Source: an uncultured Ruminococcus sp. (GTDB taxonomy: Bacteria > Bacillota_A > Clostridia > Oscillospirales > Ruminococcaceae). Taken from it: a stretch of 37,644 nucleotides of DNA. The DNA is taken from assembly GCA_947303535.1 (NCBI GenBank), contig CAMYYQ010000001.1:1-37644 (forward strand). Reading direction: 5' to 3'. This document shows positions 15,595-23,544 of this stretch, piece after piece. The notes below the pieces were generated by a model, which was given only the letters and a program-made list of their open reading frames with translations, had not been told where the DNA came from and ran no database searches. Position 1 is the first letter of the stretch. The number at the start of each line of letters is the position of its first letter. The position numbers and the translations under genes were made by a program.

Positions 15595-16245
15595 TTACCA
15601 CTGGTCTCCTGACTGAGTCTCCATTGCCTTATAGCAGCGATATGCAGCATAGCACATACCTGCTGTTGTCAGAGTGCACAATATGGCAGAATATGGCTCT
15701 CCTAAAGCTCCGCCGATGAAATTGCTGATAAGGTGCAGAAGCATAGCTACAGGCAGCATTATCTTTGACTTGTTCATGCGGATACCATAGAATATCAGTA
15801 CCGTAGTTGCAATAACGAATGCCGCGCCTTCAGCGAACATCCATATATTTACAGGAAAGATCGTGGGAGCTGCCTTGTCAGTGCCCATAAGGTTAAAGCA
15901 GGCAAATCCTGCACCGATTTCTTCAAATACATTGTGTCCGATACCGTAGGTGACTGCGTCCCTGCGGTCGTCATAGGAAGTGAGCAGATACCGCAGCACA
16001 AGGAATTTTGCTCCCTCTTCAAATATGCCGTAGAGCAGTCCCTGCTGTATATGAAAGGCTATCCAGTCGCTGTGGTCAAAGCCCGAGCGTATAGCCCCCG
16101 CAACGATAAAAACAGGGAAGCATACCACAAATGCAACAAGTGCAGGGAATATCCGTGCGCCTGTTTTTTTGTGCCAGAATATCAGCAGGAGCAGAGGACC
16201 GAGCAGTCGCGTAAGTCCTGCAAGCAGGCAGTTAATGTCTGTCAT
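15595..16245 (-). CDS. YhfC-family putative intramembrane metalloprotease
   Basis: 216 residues, about six hydrophobic segments. It matches the YhfC family (putative CAAX-protease-like membrane enzymes): FEEGAKFLVLRYLL with a double glutamate (about residues 76-77), YGIGHNVFEEIGAGF with His and two Glu in the next segment, and LLHLISNFIGGA near residue 167 supplying another histidine. These EE...H...H residues are the expected metal ligands. Substrate unknown. GGAG lies upstream of the ATG at 16245. It sits 15 bases after the Nudix gene and inside the leucine operon, with no evident metabolic link; it may simply be a passenger that depends on that promoter. Confidence 0.85.
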   Translation of the reverse strand: MTDINCLLAGLTRLLGPLLLLIFWHKKTGARIFPALVAFVVCFPVFIVAGAIRSGFDHSDWIAFHIQQGLLYGIFEEGAKFLVLRYLLTSYDDRRDAVTYGIGHNVFEEIGAGFACFNLMGTDKAAPTIFPVNIWMFAEGAAFVIATTVLIFYGIRMNKSKIMLPVAMLLHLISNFIGGALGEPYSAILCTLTTAGMCYAAYRCYKAMETQSGDQW

Positions 16246-16260
16246 AATTATCTCCGTTAT

Positions 16261-16707
16261 TTACTTAACTTTAGCGTGTTCAGGCGGAGATCCGTTACCG
16301 CCCCTCAGAATATCAAATACATTGTTTTTCTCGAAATCGCCGATTATCTCCGAGGGAAGCAAAGACCTGCACTGTTGCTCGTCAGCCCATACAAAGGAGC
16401 TGTGCTCAAAGCTAAGACTTACGTTTTCTTCATCTGTTTCGCACAGATATACTATGAGCAGGTCGGGAAGTTCATGGTTTAAGATCGCAACATAAGCGAT
16501 ATTGCCTATCCTTATATCCGTAATGCCTGTTTCTTCCATGACTTCTCTTTTTATTGCGTCCTCGGGAGTCTCTCCGCTTTCGATATTGCCGCCTGCATTC
16601 TCCCACGTATCTGCGCCTGTATCATCGTTTTCACATCGCTTTATCAGAAGAAATCGGTTGAGCTTTTTATTGTAAATGATACATTTTACGATTATTTTCG
16701 CTATCAT
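16261..16707 (-). CDS. NUDIX hydrolase
   Basis: 148-residue Nudix enzyme cutting a nucleoside-diphosphate-linked compound. The Nudix box is complete: GGNIESGETPEDAIKRE then VMEETGI, matching GX5EX7REUXEEXGU, and binds the catalytic Mg2+. The fold starts with IIVKCIIYNKKLNRFLLIKR. Substrate cannot be told; 8-oxo-dGTPase/MutT-like or house-cleaning roles are common for this length. The start at 16707 is chosen because TGAGGA, overlapping the leuD stop, lies seven bases upstream; a longer frame from 16731 would overlap leuD and has no ribosome site. It lies between leuD and the YhfC-like gene in the ilv-leu operon. Confidence 0.93.
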   Translation of the reverse strand: MIAKIIVKCIIYNKKLNRFLLIKRCENDDTGADTWENAGGNIESGETPEDAIKREVMEETGITDIRIGNIAYVAILNHELPDLLIVYLCETDEENVSLSFEHSSFVWADEQQCRSLLPSEIIGDFEKNNVFDILRGGNGSPPEHAKVK

Positions 16708-16717
16708 TTCTGTTTCC

Positions 16718-17209
16718 TCAGAATGTACCATTGGCGATAGACTGCATAAGTCCGCCGTTTTCGATTATTTTCTGTACGAATTCGGGGAAAGGAGCTGTTT
16801 TGTACTCCTTACCTGTAGTTATATTGCGTATGATACCGTTGTCGAGGTCGGCTTCCACCTTGTCGCCTTCGGATATCTCCTCGGCTGCCGCAGGACATTC
16901 CACGATAGCAAGACCGATATTTATGGCATTGCGGTAGAATATGCGCGCAAAGCTCTTTGCGATAACGAGCGATACTCCGCTTGCCTTTATAGCTATGGGA
17001 GCGTGTTCACGGGACGAGCCGCAGCCGAAATTCTGACCTGCGACGATAATATCTCCCGTCTGTACACGACTCACAAAGGTTTTATCCAAGTCCTCCATGC
17101 AGTGGCTTGCAAGCTCTGCGTGGTCGCTGGTATTGAGGTAACGAGCAGGGATAATAACGTCTGTATCGACGTTGTCACCGTATTTTATAACATTTCCTGT
17201 GTATTTCAT
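16718..17209 (-). CDS. leuD: 3-isopropylmalate dehydratase small subunit
   Basis: 163-residue LeuD, the swivel-domain subunit that with LeuC converts 2-isopropylmalate to 3-isopropylmalate. Motifs: [12 protein letters not shown] at the N-terminus, the [15 protein letters not shown] substrate loop, and [12 protein letters not shown]. The length fits the short archaeal/clostridial type that pairs with a 420-residue LeuC. The start at 17209 overlaps the leuC stop as ATGA, with GGAGG nine bases upstream inside leuC; a frame extension to 17227 would lie inside leuC and is not preferred. The tight overlap ensures balanced synthesis of the two subunits. Confidence 0.97.
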   Translation of the reverse strand: MKYTGNVIKYGDNVDTDVIIPARYLNTSDHAELASHCMEDLDKTFVSRVQTGDIIVAGQNFGCGSSREHAPIAIKASGVSLVIAKSFARIFYRNAINIGLAIVECPAAAEEISEGDKVEADLDNGIIRNITTGKEYKTAPFPEFVQKIIENGGLMQSIANGTF

Positions 17210-18474
17210 GCTTCCATTACCTCCCACGGACTTGTTATCCTGCCTGTTAGCGCACTTGCTGCGGCAGTTGCAGGACTTGCCAGATATACCTCGGACTCGG
17301 GGTGTCCCATACGTCCTACGAAATTTCGGTTAGTGGTGGTGACAGCTCTTTCTCCTGCGGCAAGTATTCCCATATATCCGCCTAAGCACGGACCGCAGGT
17401 AGGTGTGGAGACTACAGCGCCGCTTTCGATAAAGGTGCGGAGAAGCCCCATTTCCATAGCGTCAAGGTATATCTGCTGAGTTGCAGGGATAATGATAACG
17501 CGGACGTTTTTTGCCGCCTTGTGTCCTTTCATTATCTCAGCGGCAGCTATAAGATCTTCAAGTCTGCCGTTTGTGCATGAGCCGATAACTACCTGGTCTA
17601 TCTTTACTTCGCCTATGTTATCGAATGTTCTTGCATTTTCGGGGAGATGCGGAAAAGCCACGGTAGGCTCTATCTGTGAAAGGTCGATGTTTATTACTTC
17701 ATCGTACTCCGCATTGGGGTCAGCCTTGTAAATAACAGGCTCTGCACCGCCATGCTCGCGGATATAGTCAAGGGTGATATCGTCAACCTCGAAAATACCG
17801 TTCTTTGCACCTGCTTCGATAGCCATATTTGCAATGCAGAGGCGGTCAGCCATTGAAAGTGAGGAAAGTCCCTCGCCTGTGAACTCCAGAGAGCGGTAAA
17901 GTGCGCCGTCAACGCCTATTTTACCGATAATGTGGAGGATAACGTCCTTGCCCGAAACGTATCTTCGGAGACTGCCTGTAAGGTCAAACTTTATAGCTGA
18001 GGGCACCTTGAACCATGCCTTTCCCACAGCCATTCCGCAAGCCATATCCGTAGAGCCTACGCCTGTTGAGAATGCTCCGAGAGCACCGTAGGTACAGGTG
18101 TGTGAGTCTGCGCCAATGACAACATTGCCTGCTGTGACAAGTCCTTTTTCGGGAAGCAGGGCGTGTTCAATACCCATTTCTCCAACATCATAAAAATGGG
18201 TGACTTCCATATCATTGCAGAAATCGCGGCACATTTTGCACTGCTCTGCCGCTTTTATGTCCTTATTGGGTGCAAAATGATCCATGACCATTGTGACCTT
18301 GTTTTTGTCGAACACGCTGTCCTTGCCAAGCTTTGCGAACTCCTTTATAGCTACGGGGGAGGTGATATCGTTTCCGAGAACGAGATCAAGGTCTGCGAGG
18401 ATAAGCTCTCCTGCGCTGACGGACTCCTTGCCCGAATGAGCCGCAAGTATCTTCTGCGTCATTGTCATTGACAT
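17206..18474 (-). CDS. leuC: 3-isopropylmalate dehydratase large subunit (HacA/LeuC2 type)
   Basis: 422-residue aconitase-family subunit with a [4Fe-4S] cluster that with LeuD performs the isomerisation step of leucine synthesis. Motifs: [20 protein letters not shown] (about residues 121-140), VIGSCTNGR (first cluster cysteine) and [10 protein letters not shown] (the other two cysteines). Length identifies the roughly 420-residue type, not the 465-residue enterobacterial form; homoaconitase activity is a possible alternative for this subfamily, but the context of leuA, leuB, leuD makes leucine synthesis far more likely. The start at 18474 has only a weak ribosome site; two more in-frame ATGs follow within five codons. 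It is 52 bases after ilvN. Confidence 0.96.
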   Translation of the reverse strand: MSMTMTQKILAAHSGKESVSAGELILADLDLVLGNDITSPVAIKEFAKLGKDSVFDKNKVTMVMDHFAPNKDIKAAEQCKMCRDFCNDMEVTHFYDVGEMGIEHALLPEKGLVTAGNVVIGADSHTCTYGALGAFSTGVGSTDMACGMAVGKAWFKVPSAIKFDLTGSLRRYVSGKDVILHIIGKIGVDGALYRSLEFTGEGLSSLSMADRLCIANMAIEAGAKNGIFEVDDITLDYIREHGGAEPVIYKADPNAEYDEVINIDLSQIEPTVAFPHLPENARTFDNIGEVKIDQVVIGSCTNGRLEDLIAAAEIMKGHKAAKNVRVIIIPATQQIYLDAMEMGLLRTFIESGAVVSTPTCGPCLGGYMGILAAGERAVTTTNRNFVGRMGHPESEVYLASPATAAASALTGRITSPWEVMEA

Positions 18475-18526
18475 TTTTACACGCTTCTTTCATATATATT
18501 GGTCTTTACACAAACCATTTGCGATT

Positions 18527-19027
18527 TTATTTCACCGTTTTGAGACAGTTCTCGCCGCGCTCTATAGCCACGATACCCGTGCGGCACATCTCCATTATGC
18601 CGAAGGGTTTCAGAAGCTCGATGAATGCATCTATCTTTGAGGTCTCGCCAGTAAGCTCGCAGGTAAGGGAGGTAGGAGAATAATCTACTATCTTTGAGCG
18701 GAATATCTCAACGGCAGTCATAATATCCTGTCGGATATCAGCCTTGTTTCTTACCTTTATGAGCAGAAGCTCGCGTATTACAGTCTCGTTCTTGTCCATT
18801 ACCTCTACTTCTCTTACGTCGTAGAGCTTCTGGAGCTGGTGCAGTATACGCTCCTTTATATCCTCATCGCCGTGAAAGGCGATAGTTATTCTTGAAAATC
18901 CGCTTGACTCAGTCTCGCCAACGGTAAGGCTGTCGATATTGAAGCCGCGGCGTGTGAACATTCCCGAAACTCGTGAAAGTACACCTGATACGTTTGCTAC
19001 TATAACTCCGATTACATACTGATCCAT
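18527..19027 (-). CDS. ilvN: Acetolactate synthase small (regulatory) subunit
   Basis: 166-residue regulatory subunit of acetohydroxyacid synthase (also called ilvH). An N-terminal ACT domain (YVIGVIVANVSGVLSRVSGM, then FTRRGFNIDSLTVG) binds valine for feedback inhibition, and the C-terminal domain (about 80-160) activates the catalytic subunit. The start at 19027 is taken because GAGGTGA lies upstream of it; a GTG three codons earlier would place the ribosome site too close. It starts 10 bases after the ilvB stop. Confidence 0.96.
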   Translation of the reverse strand: MDQYVIGVIVANVSGVLSRVSGMFTRRGFNIDSLTVGETESSGFSRITIAFHGDEDIKERILHQLQKLYDVREVEVMDKNETVIRELLLIKVRNKADIRQDIMTAVEIFRSKIVDYSPTSLTCELTGETSKIDAFIELLKPFGIMEMCRTGIVAIERGENCLKTVK

Positions 19028-19037
19028 AACTGTCACC

Positions 19038-20720
19038 TCACTTGATCTCGGTAATGATATCGTCTACCGAACCGCTTGGAGGAAGCATCGGAAGCACGAA
19101 TTCATCGCTGTCCACTGCACAGTCGATGACGAAAGGTCCGCTGCACGAAAAGGCTTTTTCAGCCAGTTTTTTCAGCTGTTTTGTGTCGCAGGCACGTCCG
19201 CTCTCTGCGCCGAAAGCTTCTGCAAGCTTTACGAAGTCCGTTTTACGGTCGAGAGTTGTATTGGAGTAGTGCTTGTCGAGGTAAAGGGTCTGCCACTGTC
19301 TTACCATTCCGAGAACGCCGTTGTTCATAATAACTATGGTTATGGGCAGCTCCTGAGAAACGGCTGTAGCAAGCTCATTAAGATCCATGCCGAAGCTGCC
19401 GTCACCTGTGAAGAGGACAACTCTTTTTCCTGTTGCCATTGCAGCTCCTATAGCTGCACCGAGGCCGTAGCCCATAGTGCCCAGACCGCCGCTTGAAAGG
19501 AAGGTACGGGGCTTTTTGAGGGGGTATCTCTGAGCAGTCCACATCTGATGCTGACCTACGTCTGTAACGACGATAGCATCATCGGGAGCGTATGAGCTTA
19601 TGGTGTCAATAATATCATAGGGTGCAAGCTTGCCTTTTATCTTCTTGTGTGCAGCCTTGGTAAGGCGTTTTTCCTCTTCTCTCAGCTTAGCGATACGCGA
19701 AGTCCATGCAGGGTGCTTTTTCTCATCTATCATAGCAGTGAGACGCTCCACAGCATCGAGGATATCGCCGCGTATGGACAGGTCGGCAGGGATATTCTTG
19801 TTGAGCTCCGCGCCGTCTATATCAATGTGGATTATGCTGAATTTTTTAAGTGACCTGCTTGTTTCCCATGTGGAGCGGTCGCTGAATCTTGCACCGAGGG
19901 TGATTATAAGGTCAGCCTCGTCCTCGGCAACAGTCGATGCATAATGTCCGTGTCTGCCCTGCATACCGAGAAAGCGGGGATAGTCAGAGGGTACTGCGGA
20001 AAGTCCCATGAGCGAGCAGCCCATAGGCGCGTCTATTTTCTCGGCGAGTGCCATTATCTGTGCGGAAGCCTTGCCGTTGATGATACCGCCGCCGAAGTAG
20101 ATATAAGGTCTTTCCGAAGCGTTGATAAGCTCGGCAGCCTTTCTCAGCTTCTGTTCCGATGAAAAGATAAGCGGATAAGGGATAACAGGCTGTGCATTAG
20201 CCTCGAATTCATACTGTGCAAGCTGTATATCTTTTGGGATATCCACAAGTACAGGTCCCGGTCTGCCTGATTTTGCGATCTTGAAGGCAGTACGAAGAGT
20301 GTCGGCAAGGTCCTTTATGTCCTTAACTATGAAATTATGCTTGGTAATAGGCATGGTTATACCTACTATATCGACTTCCTGAAAGCTGTCCCGTCCGATA
20401 AAGTCGCAGGAAACGTTTCCTGTGATAGCGACCATGGGAACAGAGTCAAGATAAGCGGTAGCTATGCCTGTTACAAGGTTTGTAGCTCCGGGACCCGATG
20501 TAGCGATGACAACGCCGACTTTTCCTGTTGACCTTGCATAGCCGTCAGCAGCATGAGCTGCGCCCTGTTCATGGGCGGTAAGTATATGTCTGATACGCTC
20601 CTTTGCGGTATAAAGCTCGTCAAAAAGATCTATTACCTGACCGCCCGGATAGCCGAATATGGTATCACAGCCCTGTTCGATCAGTATTTCAACAACTATT
20701 TTTGCACCTGATATCTTCAT
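19038..20720 (-). CDS. ilvB: Acetolactate synthase large (catalytic) subunit
   Basis: 560-residue ThDP enzyme that makes acetolactate from two pyruvates (or acetohydroxybutyrate), the first common step to valine, leucine and isoleucine. Motifs: IFGYPGGQVIDLFD, the ThDP glutamate in LTAHEQGAAHAADGYAR, VATSGPGATNLVTG, a FAD-binding middle domain, and the ThDP/Mg motif TGDGSFGMDLNELAT to IVIMNNGVLGMVRQWQ. Full length. The start at 20720 has AAGGATCGG upstream; a longer frame to 20810 would run through the terminator hairpin and is rejected. It is the first enzyme gene after the leader ORF and terminator, hence the gene directly controlled by the presumed attenuator. Confidence 0.97.
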   Translation of the reverse strand: MKISGAKIVVEILIEQGCDTIFGYPGGQVIDLFDELYTAKERIRHILTAHEQGAAHAADGYARSTGKVGVVIATSGPGATNLVTGIATAYLDSVPMVAITGNVSCDFIGRDSFQEVDIVGITMPITKHNFIVKDIKDLADTLRTAFKIAKSGRPGPVLVDIPKDIQLAQYEFEANAQPVIPYPLIFSSEQKLRKAAELINASERPYIYFGGGIINGKASAQIMALAEKIDAPMGCSLMGLSAVPSDYPRFLGMQGRHGHYASTVAEDEADLIITLGARFSDRSTWETSRSLKKFSIIHIDIDGAELNKNIPADLSIRGDILDAVERLTAMIDEKKHPAWTSRIAKLREEEKRLTKAAHKKIKGKLAPYDIIDTISSYAPDDAIVVTDVGQHQMWTAQRYPLKKPRTFLSSGGLGTMGYGLGAAIGAAMATGKRVVLFTGDGSFGMDLNELATAVSQELPITIVIMNNGVLGMVRQWQTLYLDKHYSNTTLDRKTDFVKLAEAFGAESGRACDTKQLKKLAEKAFSCSGPFVIDCAVDSDEFVLPMLPPSGSVDDIITEIK

Positions 20721-20763
20721 ATGATCCGATCCTTTTTTATTTATTGTTGGTGATATTATGTGT

Positions 20764-20794
20764 AAACAAAAACCTCCGACATTCTGTCGGAGGT
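20764..20794 (-). terminator. Attenuator terminator upstream of ilvB
   Basis: On the minus strand ACCTCCGACA and TGTCGGAGGT form a perfect 10-bp stem with a GAA loop followed by TTTTTGTTT. It lies between the leader ORF and ilvB, 44 bases before the ilvB start, so transcription must read through it for the operon to be expressed. Confidence 0.93.
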
Positions 20795-20824
20795 GTAAGC
20801 TTCTTTGCATAAGATATACTTTTA

Positions 20825-20932
20825 TCAGGCAAGAGCGGCTTTCGGACAGAACGAAAAGAATTTACAGTCAGATACATTGATGACTGCGCCTGAAATAATG
20901 ACATGACCTGTGGTTTTGAATACAGTTCTCAT
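20825..20932 (-). CDS. Predicted 35-residue leader peptide of the ilv-leu operon
   Basis: Short ORF between the ilvB promoter and the terminator: ATG at 20932 with AAGGAG eight bases upstream (as strong a site as any in the window), stop TGA at 20827-20825. Residues 11-20 are VIISGAVINV, six of ten being Val or Ile; in all there are four Val, three Ile and one Leu in 35. Codons 27-30 (Ser-Phe-Cys-Pro) contain CGTTCTGTC (about 20853-20845), which can pair over nine bases (one G-U) with GACAGAATG of the terminator hairpin and would prevent its formation. Stalling at the Val/Ile codons would leave this arm free; translation to the stop would cover it. That is the layout of a classical attenuator. 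An independent small protein is the alternative. Not matched to any known leader. Confidence 0.75.
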   Translation of the reverse strand: MRTVFKTTGHVIISGAVINVSDCKFFSFCPKAALA

Positions 20933-20964
20933 TATTCTCGCTCCTTACTGATTAATATATTTGT

Positions 20965-20993
20965 ATTATATCACTTTGGGGCGATAAAATCAA
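20965..20993 (-). promoter_or_regulatory. Promoter of the ilvB-leuB operon
   Basis: Minus-strand TTGATT (20993-20988), 17-base spacer, TATAAT (20970-20965); start expected near 20958, giving a leader of about 240 bases before ilvB. Confidence 0.85.
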
Positions 20994-21058
20994 TAAGGCG
21001 CAGTGTATTTCAGAATTTTTTGACTGCTTGATATATTTTTAATGTGTTGGTTTGTGCA

Positions 21059-22729
21059 TTATGTCAGATTTTTTGTGAGCATATTGTTTACTGCGCTGAC
21101 AAGAGCCTTAACGGAAGAAGTGATGATATCGTTGTCGATGCCTGTTCCCCAGAAGCTCCTGCCGTTTCCTGCAACTATCTCAACATAGGACACAGCCTTT
21201 GATGCAGAACCGACTTCGAGAGCGTGTTCCGAGTAGGTATTAAGGCTGTAGTCCAGCCCTGTATAGGAGCGTATAGCGTTGCTGACAGCGTCAAGACGAC
21301 CGTTACCTGTGTTGGTAGCTGTGACTTTTCTGCCCCTGTACTTGAAGCTGACAGAAGCTTCAATGCCGTCACGCTGTTTGAAGTGAGTTTCCGTGATCTC
21401 GATAGGCGAGATGATATCCACGTAGTTTTCCTTGAATATCTTGTATACCTCGTCGGGGAGAAGCTCCCTGTGTCCGCGGTCGGAAATGCCTTTGACCAGA
21501 TAGCCCACATTTTCGCGCATTTTCTTCGGAAGATCGTAGCCGAAGCGTGTTTCGAGGATATAACCGATACCGCCCTTGCCAGACTGGCTGTTGATGCGGA
21601 TAACATCGGATTCAGATTCTCTGCCGATATCTTTAGGGTCAATAGGGAGATAAGGCACATTCCAGACAGTTTCGCCCTTTTCTTCGCGCCATTTCATGCC
21701 CTTTGCGATAGCGTCCTGATGCGAACCGCTGAACGCTGCAAATACCAGCTTGCCCGAATAGGGCTGGCGTTCGTATATGCTCATATTCGTAAGTCTTGAA
21801 TATACCTCGGATATTGACGGTATATCGCCTAATTCCAGCTTAGGATCAATGCCCTGTGAGTACATATTCATGGCAAGTGTTATTATATCAACATTTCCTG
21901 TACGCTCGCCGTTGCCGAAGAGAGTGCCCTCAACACGGTCAGCACCTGCAAGAAGTCCCATTTCCGTATCTGCTATGGCGCAGCCGCGGTCGTTGTGTGG
22001 GTGGAGTGATACGATAACATTTTCGCGGTATCTGAGGTTCTCACACATATACTCCACCTGATTTGCGTAGATATGGGGCATTGAGAGCTGCACCGTAACA
22101 GGGAGATTGATTATCACTTTATCATCGGGCGTGGGCTGCCATACATCAAGGACAGCGTTGCATACCTCAAGTGCAAATTCGGGCTCTGTACCTGTGAAGC
22201 TTTCGGGGGAGTATTCAAACCTGAAATTGCCCTCATATCTTTCACGATATTCCTTGCAGAGCTTTGCTCCGCTGACTGCGATATCTATTATCTCTTCCTT
22301 GCTTTTGCGGAATACCTGCTCTCTCTGTGCCACAGATGTTGAGTTGTAGAGGTGGACTATTGCGTTCTTGCAGCCCTTCAGAGCTTCAAATGTCTTTTCG
22401 ATGATATGTTCGCGGGACTGTGTGAGCACCTGTATGGCAACATCATCGGGTATGAGCTCATGTTCGATGAGTGCGCGGCAGAAGTTGTATTCGGTATCAG
22501 AAGCGGCAGGGAAGCCGATCTCTATTTCCTTGAAGCCGATATCCACCAGCATCTTGAAGAACTCCAGTTTTTCGTCAAGGCTCATGGGTACTATGAGAGC
22601 CTGATTGCCGTCACGGAGATCGACGCTGCACCATACAGGGGCTTTGTCAACATAAGATCTCTGTGTCCATTTCATATCGGTTTTAGGTGCTTCAAAGAAT
22701 TGTCTTGTGTACTTGCTAACGTTATTCAT
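21059..22729 (-). CDS. leuA: 2-isopropylmalate synthase (LeuA type 2)
   Basis: 556-residue enzyme condensing acetyl-CoA with 2-oxoisovalerate, the first committed step to leucine. Motifs: VDLRDGNQAL near residue 37 (metal and substrate), EIGFPAAS, SLHPHNDRGCAIADTE with the metal histidines and GTLFGNGERTGN. The long catalytic barrel plus a C-terminal LeuA dimer/allosteric domain (about 440-545, with NTGNGRLDAVSNA) is the yeast/actinobacterial 'type 2' architecture; the allosteric domain is the site for leucine feedback. The start at 22729 has GGAGG seven bases upstream; an extension to 22804 would run into the T-box terminator. Own T-box and promoter. No terminator is seen after the stop, and the ilvB promoter follows within 70 bases, so some read-through into the ilv leader is possible. 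Confidence 0.96.
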   Translation of the reverse strand: MNNVSKYTRQFFEAPKTDMKWTQRSYVDKAPVWCSVDLRDGNQALIVPMSLDEKLEFFKMLVDIGFKEIEIGFPAASDTEYNFCRALIEHELIPDDVAIQVLTQSREHIIEKTFEALKGCKNAIVHLYNSTSVAQREQVFRKSKEEIIDIAVSGAKLCKEYRERYEGNFRFEYSPESFTGTEPEFALEVCNAVLDVWQPTPDDKVIINLPVTVQLSMPHIYANQVEYMCENLRYRENVIVSLHPHNDRGCAIADTEMGLLAGADRVEGTLFGNGERTGNVDIITLAMNMYSQGIDPKLELGDIPSISEVYSRLTNMSIYERQPYSGKLVFAAFSGSHQDAIAKGMKWREEKGETVWNVPYLPIDPKDIGRESESDVIRINSQSGKGGIGYILETRFGYDLPKKMRENVGYLVKGISDRGHRELLPDEVYKIFKENYVDIISPIEITETHFKQRDGIEASVSFKYRGRKVTATNTGNGRLDAVSNAIRSYTGLDYSLNTYSEHALEVGSASKAVSYVEIVAGNGRSFWGTGIDNDIITSSVKALVSAVNNMLTKNLT

Positions 22730-22776
22730 GTAAAAACCTCCATTCCGATCCGTTTTTGCCGACCTTGCACAGGTAA

Positions 22777-22813
22777 TAAAAAAGTCTCCTCCATGCGTCG
22801 GCATGGAAGAGAC
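22777..22813 (-). terminator. T-box terminator upstream of leuA
   Basis: GTCTCTTCCATGC / GCATGGAGGAGAC with a CGAC loop region followed by TTTTTT, 48 bases before the leuA start. Confidence 0.9.
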
Positions 22814-23063
22814 GAAGTTACGATATACTCCGTGGTACCACTCTTCTTGATGTAAGAATTACACCCACTCATCTGCGTCGGATCAACGCATATCTCTGTA
22901 ACGGGAGAGACCGTCCGAGCCTACTTGAAGATATGTCTTCTTTGGGGCGGCTGCTCGGGGAGGAGTTATTTCTTGTACATGGGTGCTGCCTTTCACCATA
23001 TAGCAGCTCTCTGTGAAAGCAATATACAAGCTTTTATTCCCTTCATAGCATTTAACGATTGTT
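22777..23063 (-). promoter_or_regulatory. T-box leader, leucine-specific (predicted), controlling leuA
   Basis: Contains GTGGTACCACGG (22841-22830), the T-box core that pairs with the tRNA acceptor end, and a terminal hairpin with a T-run. In Stem I the specifier context AACTCCTCCCCGAG aligns position by position with the tryptophan T-box of this window, placing CTC (22965-22963), a leucine codon, in the specifier slot. Leucine agrees with leuA. The base after the triplet is C rather than the usual purine, so the exact triplet should be checked by folding. Confidence 0.9.
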
Positions 23064-23069
23064 TTTTGT

Positions 23070-23098
23070 ATTATACAATGAATTTTTATTTTTGTCAA
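23070..23098 (-). promoter_or_regulatory. Promoter of the leuA T-box transcript
   Basis: Perfect consensus on the minus strand: TTGACA (23098-23093), 17-base spacer, TATAAT (23075-23070). Confidence 0.9.
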
Positions 23099-23105
23099 GA
23101 CCCTA

Positions 23106-23132
23106 TTAAAATTTTGCTTTGCAAAATTTTAA
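23106..23132. terminator. AT-rich perfect hairpin, possible terminator of the zinc-ribbon operon
   Basis: TTAAAATTTTGC and GCAAAATTTTAA form a perfect 12-bp stem with a three-base loop, just upstream of the leuA promoter and downstream of the leftward zinc-ribbon gene. The stem is AT-rich and lacks a separate U-run, so termination would be weak. Confidence 0.45.
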
Positions 23133-23262
23133 GCCCTTAGCTTTTAGGAGATTTAGCCATTAGCGTTTTGTAGGGCTGCCTTTGGCAGCCCGTGTTAATA
23201 TCATAGAAGTCTGCGGACGCGCAATGCGCGTCCCTACAGGATAATGGCTAAAGGCTAACGGC
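23133..23262. repeat. Heptamer repeat flanking a 70-bp TGTAGGG...CCCTACA element
   Basis: Left (about 23133-23168) and right (about 23240-23262) are NNTTAGC heptamers in opposite orientation. Between them, 23169-23238 is bounded by TGTAGGG and CCCTACA and contains two perfect hairpins, GGGCTGCC TTT GGCAGCCC and GGACGCGC AAT GCGCGTCC-like. The right part overlaps the last codons of the zinc-ribbon gene. Half of a similar TGTAGGG unit is seen near 31822. Non-coding; mobility is inference. Confidence 0.7.
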
Positions 23263-23508
23263 TTTACTGCCGCAGTCAGGGCAGTAATTCGTATCACATT
23301 CCCTGCCGCAAGTGCATTTCCACGGTTTTACGGGAGCTTTTGCACCGCAGTCGGGACAGAATTTCGTGTCGTTTTCTTTTCCGCAAGTACAGAGCCATTT
23401 ATTTCCATTCCATTTATTTGCAGCTTTCTGATCGGCAGCCATGCGGAAAAGCTCTGTGCCGTTGGTCATATACTGAAATCCCATAACGGGGAAACCATAA
23501 ATAAACAT
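23248..23508 (-). CDS. Small double zinc-ribbon protein
   Basis: 86 residues. The C-terminal half holds two tandem zinc-ribbon modules of the form WxCTCG...FCPDCG: the first in LCTCGKENDTKFCPDCG, the second in KCTCGRECDTNYCPDCG, each with four cysteines for one zinc. The N-terminal 20 residues are hydrophobic-aromatic but short for a membrane segment. The start at 23508 has GAGG eight bases upstream; a GTG three codons earlier is less well placed. The last residues and the stop codon come from repeat DNA (heptamer GTTAGCC), so the natural end may have been altered. Third gene of an operon with the AIM24-family protein and the 47-residue membrane protein. A scaffold or protein-binding role is likely; function unknown. 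Confidence 0.8.
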   Translation of the reverse strand: MFIYGFPVMGFQYMTNGTELFRMAADQKAANKWNGNKWLCTCGKENDTKFCPDCGAKAPVKPWKCTCGRECDTNYCPDCGSKAVSL

Positions 23509-23544
23509 ATACTTCACCTCAATATCGGTAAAAACTGTAGCTTA

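Noticed and set aside
16676..17479. 267-codon rightward ORF
   Set aside because: Lies antisense to leuD and the leuC end, which are clearly real; no ribosome site or family motif.
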